22,857 nt of DNA from an uncultured Lachnospiraceae bacterium (GTDB taxonomy: Bacteria; Bacillota; Clostridia; Lachnospirales; Lachnospiraceae), in the NCBI GenBank assembly GCA_910586755.1, contig CAJUJM010000044.1, forward strand, positions 1 through 22,857, given 5' to 3'. This document shows, piece by piece, positions 15,193 through 21,197 of this stretch. Under the pieces are notes generated by a model. It worked only from the letters and a program-made list of their open reading frames with translations. It searched no databases and had not been told where the DNA came from. The translations under genes and the position numbers were made by a program. The first letter of the stretch is position 1. Each line of letters begins with the position of its first letter.

Positions 15193-16101
15193 TTAATAAA
15201 TATCATCCAGCTTCTTTGAAAGTTTCAGATAAACTATGGTCACAACACCTGCAATGCAGGCTGTTACCACACTTAACGCAGCGCCGTATCCGTATTGAGG
15301 CACTGCCTGTTCATTTGCTGAAATCGGGAAGAAATAGCGATAGCTATACAGGGAAGCTACCATGGTAGCATTATTGGGACCTCCTTCTGTCAATACCATT
15401 ACATTGGTAATATCATGGAAAGCGGAGGTAATGGCCAGCATAAGAATGATTTTTAAAATCGGTCCCAGCATAGGAATAATAATATACCAGATGGTCTGCA
15501 GCCAATTGGCTCCGTCTATTCTGGCGCTCTCTATGGCATCCTCTGATACCTGCTGAATTCCAGCTATAAAATATACCATATAGTTGCCCACGCCGCCCCA
15601 GACAGCCGTCAAAATCAACGTCTTCATGGCATGTTTTTTTCCCAGCCAGTTAATAGGCTGACTGATGATATGGGCTTCCATTAAATATTTATTGATCTCT
15701 CCATTATAAGCATTAAACAGCAGATAAAACACAAGGCCCATAACTGCAGAGCTCATAATCGTAGGCAGAAAAATGATGCTTTGAACTGCTCCATTTCCTC
15801 TTTTCTGAGCATTCAATAAGAAGGCAAGGAAAAAGGCGAAGGGGATAATAATCAATACTTTTCCAAATCCATAAGTAAAGGTGTGAATCATACTTTCCCA
15901 ATATACTTTGTCCCGGAATACTCTGGCCAGATTCTCCAGCCCCACAAATCTGGGAATTCCGGTTCCATAGCCGCCGTACTGGTAAAATACATATTTTAAT
16001 GCCCAGAGAACCGGATACACCGAGCATCCGATAAACAGGATTAGATTCGGGATCAAAAAAGAATAGGCTTCTAAATTCTTCTTTATGTTTTTCTTTGTCA
16101 T
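15193..16101 (-). CDS. ABC sugar transporter permease, MalF/YesP/LplB type (CUT1)
   Basis: 302 residues, six predicted membrane helices after a short basic N-terminus (MTKKNIKKNLEAYSFL). The EAA loop is intact: VSEDAIESARIDGANWLQTI, then IIPMLGPIL. It forms the translocation pore with the MalG-type partner encoded 15 nt downstream. The start at 16101 has AAGGAC close upstream. It is separated from the binding-protein gene by about 115 nt holding a stem-loop, a common arrangement that keeps binding-protein mRNA more abundant than permease mRNA. Confidence 0.92.
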   Translation of the reverse strand: MTKKNIKKNLEAYSFLIPNLILFIGCSVYPVLWALKYVFYQYGGYGTGIPRFVGLENLARVFRDKVYWESMIHTFTYGFGKVLIIIPFAFFLAFLLNAQKRGNGAVQSIIFLPTIMSSAVMGLVFYLLFNAYNGEINKYLMEAHIISQPINWLGKKHAMKTLILTAVWGGVGNYMVYFIAGIQQVSEDAIESARIDGANWLQTIWYIIIPMLGPILKIILMLAITSAFHDITNVMVLTEGGPNNATMVASLYSYRYFFPISANEQAVPQYGYGAALSVVTACIAGVVTIVYLKLSKKLDDIY

Positions 16102-16154
16102 ATACGTCCTTTCCTGAATTCCACGTCAGCAGACATTCATATATTCTGATAGCA

Positions 16155-16183
16155 AAGGAGAGCTGCAGGCCGCAGCTCTCCTT
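16155..16183 (-). promoter_or_regulatory. Intercistronic stem-loop between binding-protein and permease genes
   Basis: A perfect 12-bp stem (AAGGAGAGCTGC / GCAGCTCTCCTT) with a 5-nt loop, about 33 nt after the binding-protein stop. It is not followed by a real T run on the minus strand, so it is more likely an mRNA-stabilising or partial-termination hairpin than a full terminator. Confidence 0.65.
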
Positions 16184-16215
16184 GCCAGTCCTGATTTTCT
16201 TCACATTCAGGTTCT

Positions 16216-17658
16216 TTATTTTAGGGTTGGGTTCATGGGATCATAATTGTCCATTTTAATCTCGTATCCTGTCCCGTTTGCAATTGCCTCTTCATAGGCT
16301 TTGTTATAGCGATCTGTCAGGTCCTGAAGGGTGGACTCTACGTCTGCTCCGCCATAGTAAATTGACTCTGCTGTTTTGTATAAATCTTCCCCTTCTACAA
16401 TCATGCCTGCTCCGAATGCGTCATGAGGCGCTTTGGGAAGCATAGCATCTCTCTCCCGGTTAATCTGAAGCCATTCTTTGTTTTTAAAGTCATCGCTGGG
16501 GCTTGCTTTTTCAAGGATACTGGGGATAATGCTAACGCCGTATCCGCCTTCATAATATCCAATCAAGTACTCTTCTGTGGCAAAAAGATCCTTATATACC
16601 TTAAATGCTGTCTCTAGATTTGGGCTGTCAGCATTAAATATATACTCGCAGCTTCCATCATAATACTGCTTTCCGGTTACCTTACCGCCAACAGTGGGGA
16701 TGGGCGCTACGCCCCATTTAGAAGAATCCATGGGGAACTGGTTTGCATATACGCCGGGTTCTGCGTGACTATAAGACATGTACATACCAATTTTTCCTGC
16801 TGCAAACTGGGTTCTTAAGGGGTCAACATCCAGGGATTCGCAGCCCGGGAAAGCGCAGTCCTCAGATAAAAGCTCAGTCCACAATTTCAGGGTATCCGCC
16901 CAGTTCGTAAAATCATATCTGCCGTTTTTAAAGTCATAGCCATAAGACATTCCTGTCTCTGCCTGAAGCCCGATACACATAGAACGCTGCAATGCGGAAG
17001 GTGCGCTCTTCATATTTTCGGCAAATCCATAAATTCCTTCCCCCTTTAGCTGAGAAGTAATCAATTTGGCATCCTCCACCATCTCTTCTAAGGTTGCCGG
17101 GGGTTCTGTAATTCCTACCCGATCAAAAATCTCTTTGTTGTAGAACAGGCGGCAGGTAGTTCCTGTTGTGGGAATAAAGTAGATTTTTCCATCAAACTCA
17201 TTATAACCAGGGATGATCTCGTCTGCAAAAAACTCTTTCATCTCATCATCCATAAATGGCGCGATATCTGCTCACTGTCCAGTTGGGAAATAGGTATTCC
17301 ATACCATTGGCTGATTAACCAGGAAATCCGGCAATTCTCCGTTTTGTACTGCCATATCCACGGCTTGTTTATAGTTATCGGTATACAGAGTATACACTAC
17401 CTCAATGTTGTCTGTATTGGTCTTGTTATATTCCTCCACTTTAGCCTGAACATAATCTGCATCATGCCGGTCCTTTGACCAGACGTTAATCACGGTCTTT
17501 TCTCCCTGAGCTTCTTCTTTCTTGTCTCCGCTTTCCGCTTTTGCTTCCGTCTGTGCAGCGGTTCCCTCCGCAGGCTGTGAAGATGAGGAGCACGCCGTCA
17601 TCGCGGATGCTGCCATTATGGTTGTCATTGCAAATGCACAAAATCTTTTTAACTTCAT
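16216..17658 (-). pseudogene. Extracellular sugar-binding lipoprotein (CUT1), interrupted by an in-frame TGA
   Basis: The N-terminal part is a lipoprotein signal with a basic start, hydrophobic core and lipobox Cys near residue 23 (SAMTACSSS), then a charged linker and the mature start TVINVWSKDRHDADY. The frame stops at TGA (17272-17274, codon 129), after FPTGQ, and continues in the same frame as ADIAPF and MDDEMKEFFADE to a normal end at 16216. Without the TGA the protein would have 480 residues, normal for the family. This is therefore a single nonsense change, not a frameshift. The 3' piece has an ATG at 17253 but no signal peptide. The ribosome site at the true start is strong (AGGGAGGG). 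It would capture an oligosaccharide for the two permeases. Confidence 0.9.
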
Positions 17659-17690
17659 GTGTGGTACCCTCCCTCGTTTTTGTTAAGTCC

Positions 17691-17728
17691 ATTATATCTG
17701 TCAGGCTTCCTGCTGTAAATTCAGGAAG
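17691..17728 (-). promoter_or_regulatory. Promoter of the sugar transporter operon with an overlapping dyad
   Basis: On the minus strand, TTTACA (17714-17719), a 17-nt spacer and a perfect TATAAT (17691-17696), about 33 nt before the binding-protein ATG. The dyad CTTCCTG (17706-17712) / CAGGAAG (17722-17728) surrounds the -35, so a regulator may act there. The YesN remnant has no HTH left to do so. Confidence 0.7.
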
Positions 17729-17780
17729 TAAGGAAGCAATGTTCGAAATCTTATGTTTCATTTTTAATCCCATACTAAAA

Positions 17781-17814
17781 ATACCAGGAACTCTATATTT
17801 TCGGTTCCTGGTAT
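17781..17814 (-). terminator. Terminator of the XRE regulator gene
   Basis: A perfect 11-bp stem (ATACCAGGAAC / GTTCCTGGTAT) with a 12-nt loop, followed on the minus strand by TTTTTAG, about 60 nt after the regulator's stop. Confidence 0.8.
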
Positions 17815-17872
17815 GCACAGAAAAAGAAGGATATTTCATTACACCTGCAGAATATCCCCTTGATCGCATTTT

Positions 17873-18178
17873 TTATTGTACCTGTATATTCATGTGATTG
17901 ACTAAATCACGTACAATTTTAATTTGCACCTCTGTTAAGTGATCCACATTAATCATACGGGCGCTATCGTCTTTATAGGTTCTCCCCAATATATAATCTG
18001 TGGAAACATGGTAAATATCAGCAAGAAGAACTAATTTCTCTATGCTTGGCTTGCGTTCCTGTTTTTCATAAGCACTGATCAGAGCCGGGGTAACTCCTAT
18101 TTGCCTGGCAACTTCGCTCTGAGAAAAATTATATTTTTCACGGAGTTCTATTAAACGTGCAGAAATTGTGATTTCCAT
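17873..18178 (-). CDS. XRE/Cro-CI-type transcriptional regulator
   Basis: 101 residues. An HTH_3 domain occupies about residues 7-62: ARLIELREKYNFSQSEVARQ, the recognition segment VTPALISAYEKQER, then PSIEKLVLLADIYHVSTDY and ILGRT, the standard ending of these small regulators. The tail (about 68-101) is helical. AAAGGA lies about 10 nt before the ATG. It is transcribed away from two secreted-protein genes, and the 137-bp gap between them holds several dyads, so it probably controls itself and the neighbouring promoter. The signal is unknown. Confidence 0.88.
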   Translation of the reverse strand: MEITISARLIELREKYNFSQSEVARQIGVTPALISAYEKQERKPSIEKLVLLADIYHVSTDYILGRTYKDDSARMINVDHLTEVQIKIVRDLVNHMNIQVQ

Positions 18179-18192
18179 AAGTGATAGTTCCT

Positions 18193-18282
18193 TTCAACTG
18201 AAAGTATAAATTCAAAATACATACTTTTGGTTGTATATATTTACAACTTTAAGTTGAATTTAAGACTTATAAATGTTATCAT
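18193..18282. promoter_or_regulatory. Divergent control region with nested operator-like dyads and plus-strand promoter
   Basis: Plus-strand promoter: TTGAAT (18254-18259), a 17-nt spacer, TATCAT (18277-18282). Dyads: TTCAACTGAAAG (18193-18204) with CTTTAAGTTGAA (18247-18258), one mismatch; AAAGTAT (18201-18207) with ATACTTT (18221-18227); GTTGTA (18230-18235) with TACAAC (18242-18247). The last ends just before the plus-strand -35, and the outer right arm overlaps it. A minus-strand promoter for the XRE gene is probably within the same interval (TTGTAA/TATGTA, 17-nt spacing). Confidence 0.55.
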
Positions 18283-18315
18283 ATAAATAAAGAATTTGGA
18301 AAGAGAGGATTTTAC

Positions 18316-18957
18316 ATGAAAAAAAGAATTATCTTACCTTTGTTACTGGGAATTTTTGCTGTAACATCAAGCGCCACTGTATTGGCAGCTCCCCAAACCA
18401 TGTCTGACGGAACTGTATTTGACGCTGAATTTTATGCACAGACATATCCTGATGTAGTATCTGCGTATGGCACAAATGATGCAGATGTTTTATATCAGCA
18501 TTATTTGCAGTATGGAAAGGCGGAGGGCAGGCTGGCCGTTTCTTCTGAGCTATCTGCACAAAATGATCAGACCAATTCGTCACAGCAGGCCACAGCGGGA
18601 TATTTTGTACAGCGGCTGGAAATTTCTAACGAAACGCCCCTCACCTGGAAAACTATTTATACCAGAAATAACCCGAATGGAGCATGGCAGCTGCAATGGG
18701 ACGGAGACGGAATTGGGGAAGGAAAAGTCTGTGCCCTCCATAACTACAACCTTATTTCGTCATATTTTGGAACAAAAATCATTTGCACAGATGGCTCTGA
18801 ACTGATACTGGAGACGTCTAATATGGTTCCGGGAAAAAGTCATCACCCGGAAATTCTTGAGAATAATGGCTTTTATGCAGGAGAAGGAACTCAAACTGCT
18901 GTTTTACATGTTATGGATGTCGAAACTATCTGCATTTACTGTATTGAGTGGTACTAA
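18316..18957 (+). CDS. Secreted protein with an FDAEFY/YPDV-type domain
   Basis: 213 residues. A signal peptide covers about 1-25 (MKKRIILPLLLGIFAV, cleavage near VLAAP). Residues about 34-72 form a domain seen in many secreted Clostridial proteins: FDAEFYAQTYPDVV, then LYQHYLQYGKAEGR. The remaining 130 residues (from YFVQRLEISNETPLTW) look like a beta-rich domain; I do not recognise it. Four Cys lie in the C-terminal part, possibly disulphide-bonded outside. AGAGGA precedes the ATG. It follows the promoter divergent from the XRE gene. The function is unknown; the secreted location is the only firm inference. Confidence 0.75.
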   Translation: MKKRIILPLLLGIFAVTSSATVLAAPQTMSDGTVFDAEFYAQTYPDVVSAYGTNDADVLYQHYLQYGKAEGRLAVSSELSAQNDQTNSSQQATAGYFVQRLEISNETPLTWKTIYTRNNPNGAWQLQWDGDGIGEGKVCALHNYNLISSYFGTKIICTDGSELILETSNMVPGKSHHPEILENNGFYAGEGTQTAVLHVMDVETICIYCIEWY

Positions 18958-19010
18958 AGCTAGAAAACCGCAAGCTGAAGCACTTGTAAGTTAATAGGAG
19001 AGGAACATAA

Positions 19011-19763
19011 ATGAGAAAAAAGATATTATCCGCAATTGCCGGTATTTTAATATGTACAGTTGTTTGCGGCGTGTCTCCTACTGTCTGCGCTGCAGAACCG
19101 CTAAATGCCTCTGAAGCTTTAGAGGGGGATTCCTGGGATTTGGGGTATGATAACGGCGCTGATGTAGTCTACCCCTTCCTGCCTGCTGCTTTTAACGTGC
19201 CCTGGGATAAACAAACAGATGAAGAGAATTTGCAATATCTTATCGCTTCCGGTGATTCCCCTGGCGCAGAAGAGCTAAAATGGTGGGTAAACAGCGGTTT
19301 TGACGATGCAACAAAGCTGGCATATCTCAACACCATTCCAAATACCGGAAGAGACGCTTCTCTCTGGGTCATGAACTCAGCCCTTTCATTAGAAGAAAAG
19401 TCTGCTTACTTCAGAAGCCATGATCTCCGTGGCCATGGAAGCGATGTCCTTTTATGGTGGTTTGAAAATATAGGCAGCGGGCTGACAACAGAGCAGACAA
19501 AAAAGACCGATTCCTACAATTATGAATGGTATACGAGAAGTGTTCTAAATACGTTAGAGGGCGTGGAAGTCGTTACCATAGGCGAAAACAGGTACTATAT
19601 CGCAAGGGACGATTTGGATAAAAATATTGCCGCCGGAAAAATCACAACAACATCAAAACGTGTGTGGATAGACGGCGCTCCCGAAAGTGCCTGGACAGTT
19701 TACTTTTATTTTGCCGCGTCTGCAGAAAGTCTTGGCTGTAAGCTGTGGAATTTGGCTGAATAA
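19011..19763 (+). CDS. Secreted hypothetical protein
   Basis: 250 residues with a clear signal peptide (MRKKILSAIAGILICTVVCG, cleavage near VCAAE). The mature part is acidic and tryptophan-rich (DSWDLGYDNGADVVYPF, LKWWVNSGF, VLLWWFENIG), with a helical middle and a beta-like end. I recognise no domain or catalytic motif. An AGGAGAGGAA site precedes the ATG. It starts 53 nt after the previous secreted protein and probably shares its transcript. The two may form a surface or exported pair regulated by the XRE gene. Confidence 0.7.
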   Translation: MRKKILSAIAGILICTVVCGVSPTVCAAEPLNASEALEGDSWDLGYDNGADVVYPFLPAAFNVPWDKQTDEENLQYLIASGDSPGAEELKWWVNSGFDDATKLAYLNTIPNTGRDASLWVMNSALSLEEKSAYFRSHDLRGHGSDVLLWWFENIGSGLTTEQTKKTDSYNYEWYTRSVLNTLEGVEVVTIGENRYYIARDDLDKNIAAGKITTTSKRVWIDGAPESAWTVYFYFAASAESLGCKLWNLAE

Positions 19764-19832
19764 AGCCTTTGGAAAATTATTAAGCAGAAGAAAATTGACA
19801 ATTAAACGAGTACATTTACGATTTTTTAATGC

Positions 19833-19861
19833 TTGTACAAAGCCCTCCTTCATGCTACACT
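19833..19861 (+). promoter_or_regulatory. Toxin promoter, type I TA module A
   Basis: TTGTAC (19833-19838), a 17-nt spacer and TACACT (19856-19861), with an extended TG before the -10. The same arrangement and nearly the same sequence recur at 20469-20497. Confidence 0.7.
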
Positions 19862-19933
19862 ATTTTTCAGGAAACAACCGTGTTACAAGGTGGTAAGCCT
19901 CCCTAAACTTGTAAAAGAGGGGAGGTGGTGCAG

Positions 19934-20029
19934 ATGACTACATATGAAGTATTAAGCCTGCTATTCTTGGGCGGAACCTTCTTAGTCGCACTGCTTGCCT
20001 ATATAGATAGGAACAACAAGCGAAAATAA
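19934..20029 (+). CDS. Holin-like type I toxin peptide, module A
   Basis: A 31-residue peptide (MTTYEVLSLLFLGGTFLVAL, then LAYIDRNNKRK): one membrane helix and a charged tail, the pattern of TxpA/BsrG/holin-like toxins, which insert in the membrane when overproduced. Its ribosome site GAGGGGAGG (19917-19925) is strong but can pair with CCTCCC (19898-19903) in the leader, so translation is probably held back. An antisense promoter lies downstream on the minus strand and its RNA would overlap the toxin mRNA 3' end. A second, diverged module (20469-20783) keeps the same parts, with the tail LLAYIDRNN identical. Identification rests on peptide form, gene layout and the conserved pair; toxicity is not shown. 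Confidence 0.82.
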   Translation: MTTYEVLSLLFLGGTFLVALLAYIDRNNKRK

Positions 20030-20030
20030 A

Positions 20031-20113
20031 TAAGCCTACCTTGTACTTGGCCGTCGAGGTAGGCTTATAACTTACTAACAAGGCTAACCACTTTGTGGGC
20101 GGTTGCTTTCCCT
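20031..20113 (-). ncRNA. Predicted antisense RNA antitoxin, module A
   Basis: Expected to start near 20113 from the promoter at 20120-20148 and to end at the hairpin TAAGCCTACC / GGTAGGCTTA (20031-20067), which on the minus strand is followed by the T-rich TTTATTTTCG. That gives about 80 nt, complementary to the toxin mRNA's 3' region. It also contains a small hairpin (CCAC-GTGG) near its 5' end. The ends are predicted, not measured. Confidence 0.7.
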
Positions 20114-20119
20114 ATGTTT

Positions 20120-20148
20120 ATAATAGCATATTATTTATAAGAATTCAA
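20120..20148 (-). promoter_or_regulatory. Antisense RNA promoter, module A
   Basis: On the minus strand, TTGAAT (20143-20148), a 17-nt spacer, TATTAT (20120-20125), with TG one base before the -10. Module B has the same elements at the same spacing. The promoter is closer to consensus than the toxin promoter, as expected if antisense RNA is in excess. Confidence 0.75.
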
Positions 20149-20270
20149 GATTTTTGTTTTTTCTATAATCTTTCTGAATTTTTCTGAATCTTTCTACTTT
20201 TTGTCCAGAGAACCGAATAAAAATTGCAAATCTTTAGCAAAAAACTTTAGCAACTTTTGATTATGTAAAC

Positions 20271-20297
20271 AAAAAAAGCTTCTGGAAAACCCAGAAA
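20271..20297 (-). terminator. Terminator beside a tRNA 3'-end remnant
   Basis: On the minus strand, TTCTGG, a 5-nt loop, CCAGAA, then GC and seven T. It lies about 27 nt after the tRNA-like 3' end, as for a chromosomal tRNA gene's own terminator. Confidence 0.7.
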
Positions 20298-20323
20298 CCC
20301 TTGATTTTAAAAGGAAAATAAAA

Positions 20324-20346
20324 GAGCGCGAGACGGGACTCGAACT
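20324..20346 (-). other. tRNA 3'-end remnant, probable attachment site (att)
   Basis: Reading the minus strand: GTTCGAGT (T-loop), CCCGT (T-stem 3' strand), CTCGCGC (acceptor 3' strand), T. The 5' T-stem partner (ACGGG expected) is absent, replaced by TAAAG, and no tRNA body precedes it. A bare tRNA 3' end followed by a terminator is the usual scar at the far end of an element integrated in a tRNA gene. The element would then lie at higher coordinates (after 20346). Confidence 0.65.
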
Positions 20347-20391
20347 TTAGAAAGAGTCAAAAACCCAATAAAATCAAAGGAGGATGCACAC

Positions 20392-20420
20392 TGTCTACCG
20401 TGTGTCTACAATCTGTCTAC
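20392..20420 (+). repeat. Three TGTCTAC direct repeats, 11-bp period
   Basis: TGTCTAC occurs at 20392-20398, 20403-20409 and 20414-20420, spaced exactly one helical turn, about 45 bp inside the presumed att site. This fits arm-type binding sites for a tyrosine integrase; no integrase gene is in the window. Confidence 0.6.
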
Positions 20421-20468
20421 AGTTCATTTTTATTCTTCCAGAGTGCGATTTACTATTTTTATTTGTCC

Positions 20469-20497
20469 TTGTGTAAAGCCCTCTTTCATGCTATACT
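20469..20497 (+). promoter_or_regulatory. Toxin promoter, type I TA module B
   Basis: TTGTGT (20469-20474), a 17-nt spacer and TATACT (20492-20497) with an extended TG. The spacer is nearly identical to module A's. Confidence 0.72.
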
Positions 20498-20569
20498 ATT
20501 TCCCAGAAAACAACCGTGTTACAGGGTGGTAAGCCTCCCTAAACTTGCAAAAGAGGGGAGGTGGTGCGG

Positions 20570-20662
20570 ATGGAAATGTTTACATTTGAGGATATGATCC
20601 TGTTTGCAACATTTTTAATCTCACTGCTTGCCTACATAGATAGGAACAACAACCGAAAATAA
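20570..20662 (+). CDS. Holin-like type I toxin peptide, module B
   Basis: A 30-residue peptide (MEMFTFEDMILFATFLISLL, then AYIDRNNNRK). Its N-terminal half differs strongly from module A, while the membrane-helix end and polar tail are kept, and the leader (AACAACCGTGTTACA, SD-sequestering CCTCCC, GAGGGGAGG) is almost unchanged. Conserved signals around a diverged peptide argue for a working toxin with relaxed N-terminal sequence, perhaps with its own antisense specificity. It lies on the presumed mobile-element side of the att remnant, whereas module A lies on the chromosomal side. A short membrane-acting toxin is inferred from form and context only. Confidence 0.82.
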   Translation: MEMFTFEDMILFATFLISLLAYIDRNNNRK

Positions 20663-20663
20663 A

Positions 20664-20748
20664 TAAACCTACCTTGTGCTTGGCGGCCGGGGTAGGTTTA
20701 TAACTGCTTACGGAGGTCAACCACTTTGTGGGCGGTTGTTTTCCCTAT
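20664..20748 (-). ncRNA. Predicted antisense RNA antitoxin, module B
   Basis: Expected to start near 20748 and to end at the hairpin TAAACCTACC / GGTAGGTTTA (20664-20700). Compared with module A the stem has a compensated pair change (AAGCC/GGCTT to AAACC/GGTTT) with the same 17-nt loop length. This is covariation supporting a functional RNA hairpin. Confidence 0.7.
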
Positions 20749-20754
20749 GTTTAT

Positions 20755-20783
20755 ACTATAGCACATTCTGAAAGAGAATTCAA
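20755..20783 (-). promoter_or_regulatory. Antisense RNA promoter, module B
   Basis: On the minus strand, TTGAAT (20778-20783), a 17-nt spacer, TATAGT (20755-20760), with TG one base before the -10. The layout is identical to module A. Confidence 0.75.
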
Positions 20784-20832
20784 GATTTTTTGTTTCTTCC
20801 ATATTGGTGAGAAATTATTATTCGTGTTTAAG

Positions 20833-20887
20833 AAAAAGCAGTCAAGGGGTCTGCGAAGCAGATACAATTTACCCCTTTACTGCTTTT
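20833..20887. terminator. Long bidirectional hairpin
   Basis: AAAAAGCAGT-c-AAGGGGT pairs with ACCCCTT-t-ACTGCTTTTT; the loop holds a small CTGC/GCAG hairpin. A/T runs at both ends permit termination in both directions. It separates the TA modules from the minus-strand operon that follows. The 20663-20965 stretch otherwise holds only the antisense RNA, its promoter and the next hairpin. Confidence 0.7.
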
Positions 20888-20918
20888 TGTCGTGGCGGCA
20901 ACGATCCCATACTCATAC

Positions 20919-20954
20919 AAGAGGTTGATAGACGCATTTTACTATCACCCTCTT
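20919..20954 (-). terminator. Hairpin after the small membrane-protein operon
   Basis: AAGAGG-t-TGATAG pairs with CTATCA-c-CCTCTT with one mismatch, 11 nt after the minus-strand stop at 20966. The T tract is poor on the minus strand and better on the plus strand, so it is a weak call as a terminator. Confidence 0.5.
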
Positions 20955-20965
20955 AATTATAATTT

Positions 20966-21184
20966 TTATAGTTCTGGGAGTTCATCTTCCTCGCTATTAT
21001 AAGCACTTCGATTCAACATTGTATTTTCGTGAATTAACAGTCCCTTAATTTGCTCCAGGTTTTCATTGATTTTTTCTAGTTCATTCATCCTAGCATTAAT
21101 CTTCCAATACCAGCACCAAAACTGGCGAGCTATCAAAAATATTACAATTAAAACGATAATAAATATTATAATGAATTCTTCCAT
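20966..21184 (-). CDS. Small membrane protein with coiled-coil tail
   Basis: 72 residues. One very hydrophobic helix at about 4-20 (FIIIFIIVLIVIFLIA), an aromatic edge (RQFWCWYW), then a coiled coil (MNELEKINENLEQIKGLL) and an acidic end (SEEDELPEL). AAGGGGT is the ribosome site. It starts 13 nt after the preceding membrane protein's stop and is the last gene of a three-gene minus-strand operon. The form recalls phage or plasmid accessory proteins such as Rz- or immunity-like membrane peptides, but no family is recognised. The N-in or N-out orientation cannot be set. Confidence 0.65.
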   Translation of the reverse strand: MEEFIIIFIIVLIVIFLIARQFWCWYWKINARMNELEKINENLEQIKGLLIHENTMLNRSAYNSEEDELPEL

Positions 21185-21197
21185 GAAAATTACCCCT

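Noticed and set aside
17272..17274. Selenocysteine recoding of the TGA in the binding protein
   Set aside because: The family has no known selenoprotein, no hairpin of the right kind was recognised just downstream, and the same locus has a second lesion. A nonsense mutation is simpler.
17486..17869. 127-codon minus-strand frame overlapping the binding-protein start
   Set aside because: It spans the promoter, the terminator of the XRE gene and a shifted frame of the lipoprotein. Not protein-like.
20150..20270. AT-rich TTTCTGAAT-like near-repeats and a doubled CTTTAGCAA
   Set aside because: Short, imperfect and low-complexity. No unit length, spacing or spacer pattern as in a CRISPR or origin iteron array.
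20324..20400. Complete tRNA gene on the minus strand
   Set aside because: Only the T-loop and 3' strands are present. The 5' T-stem, anticodon arm and D arm are absent upstream.
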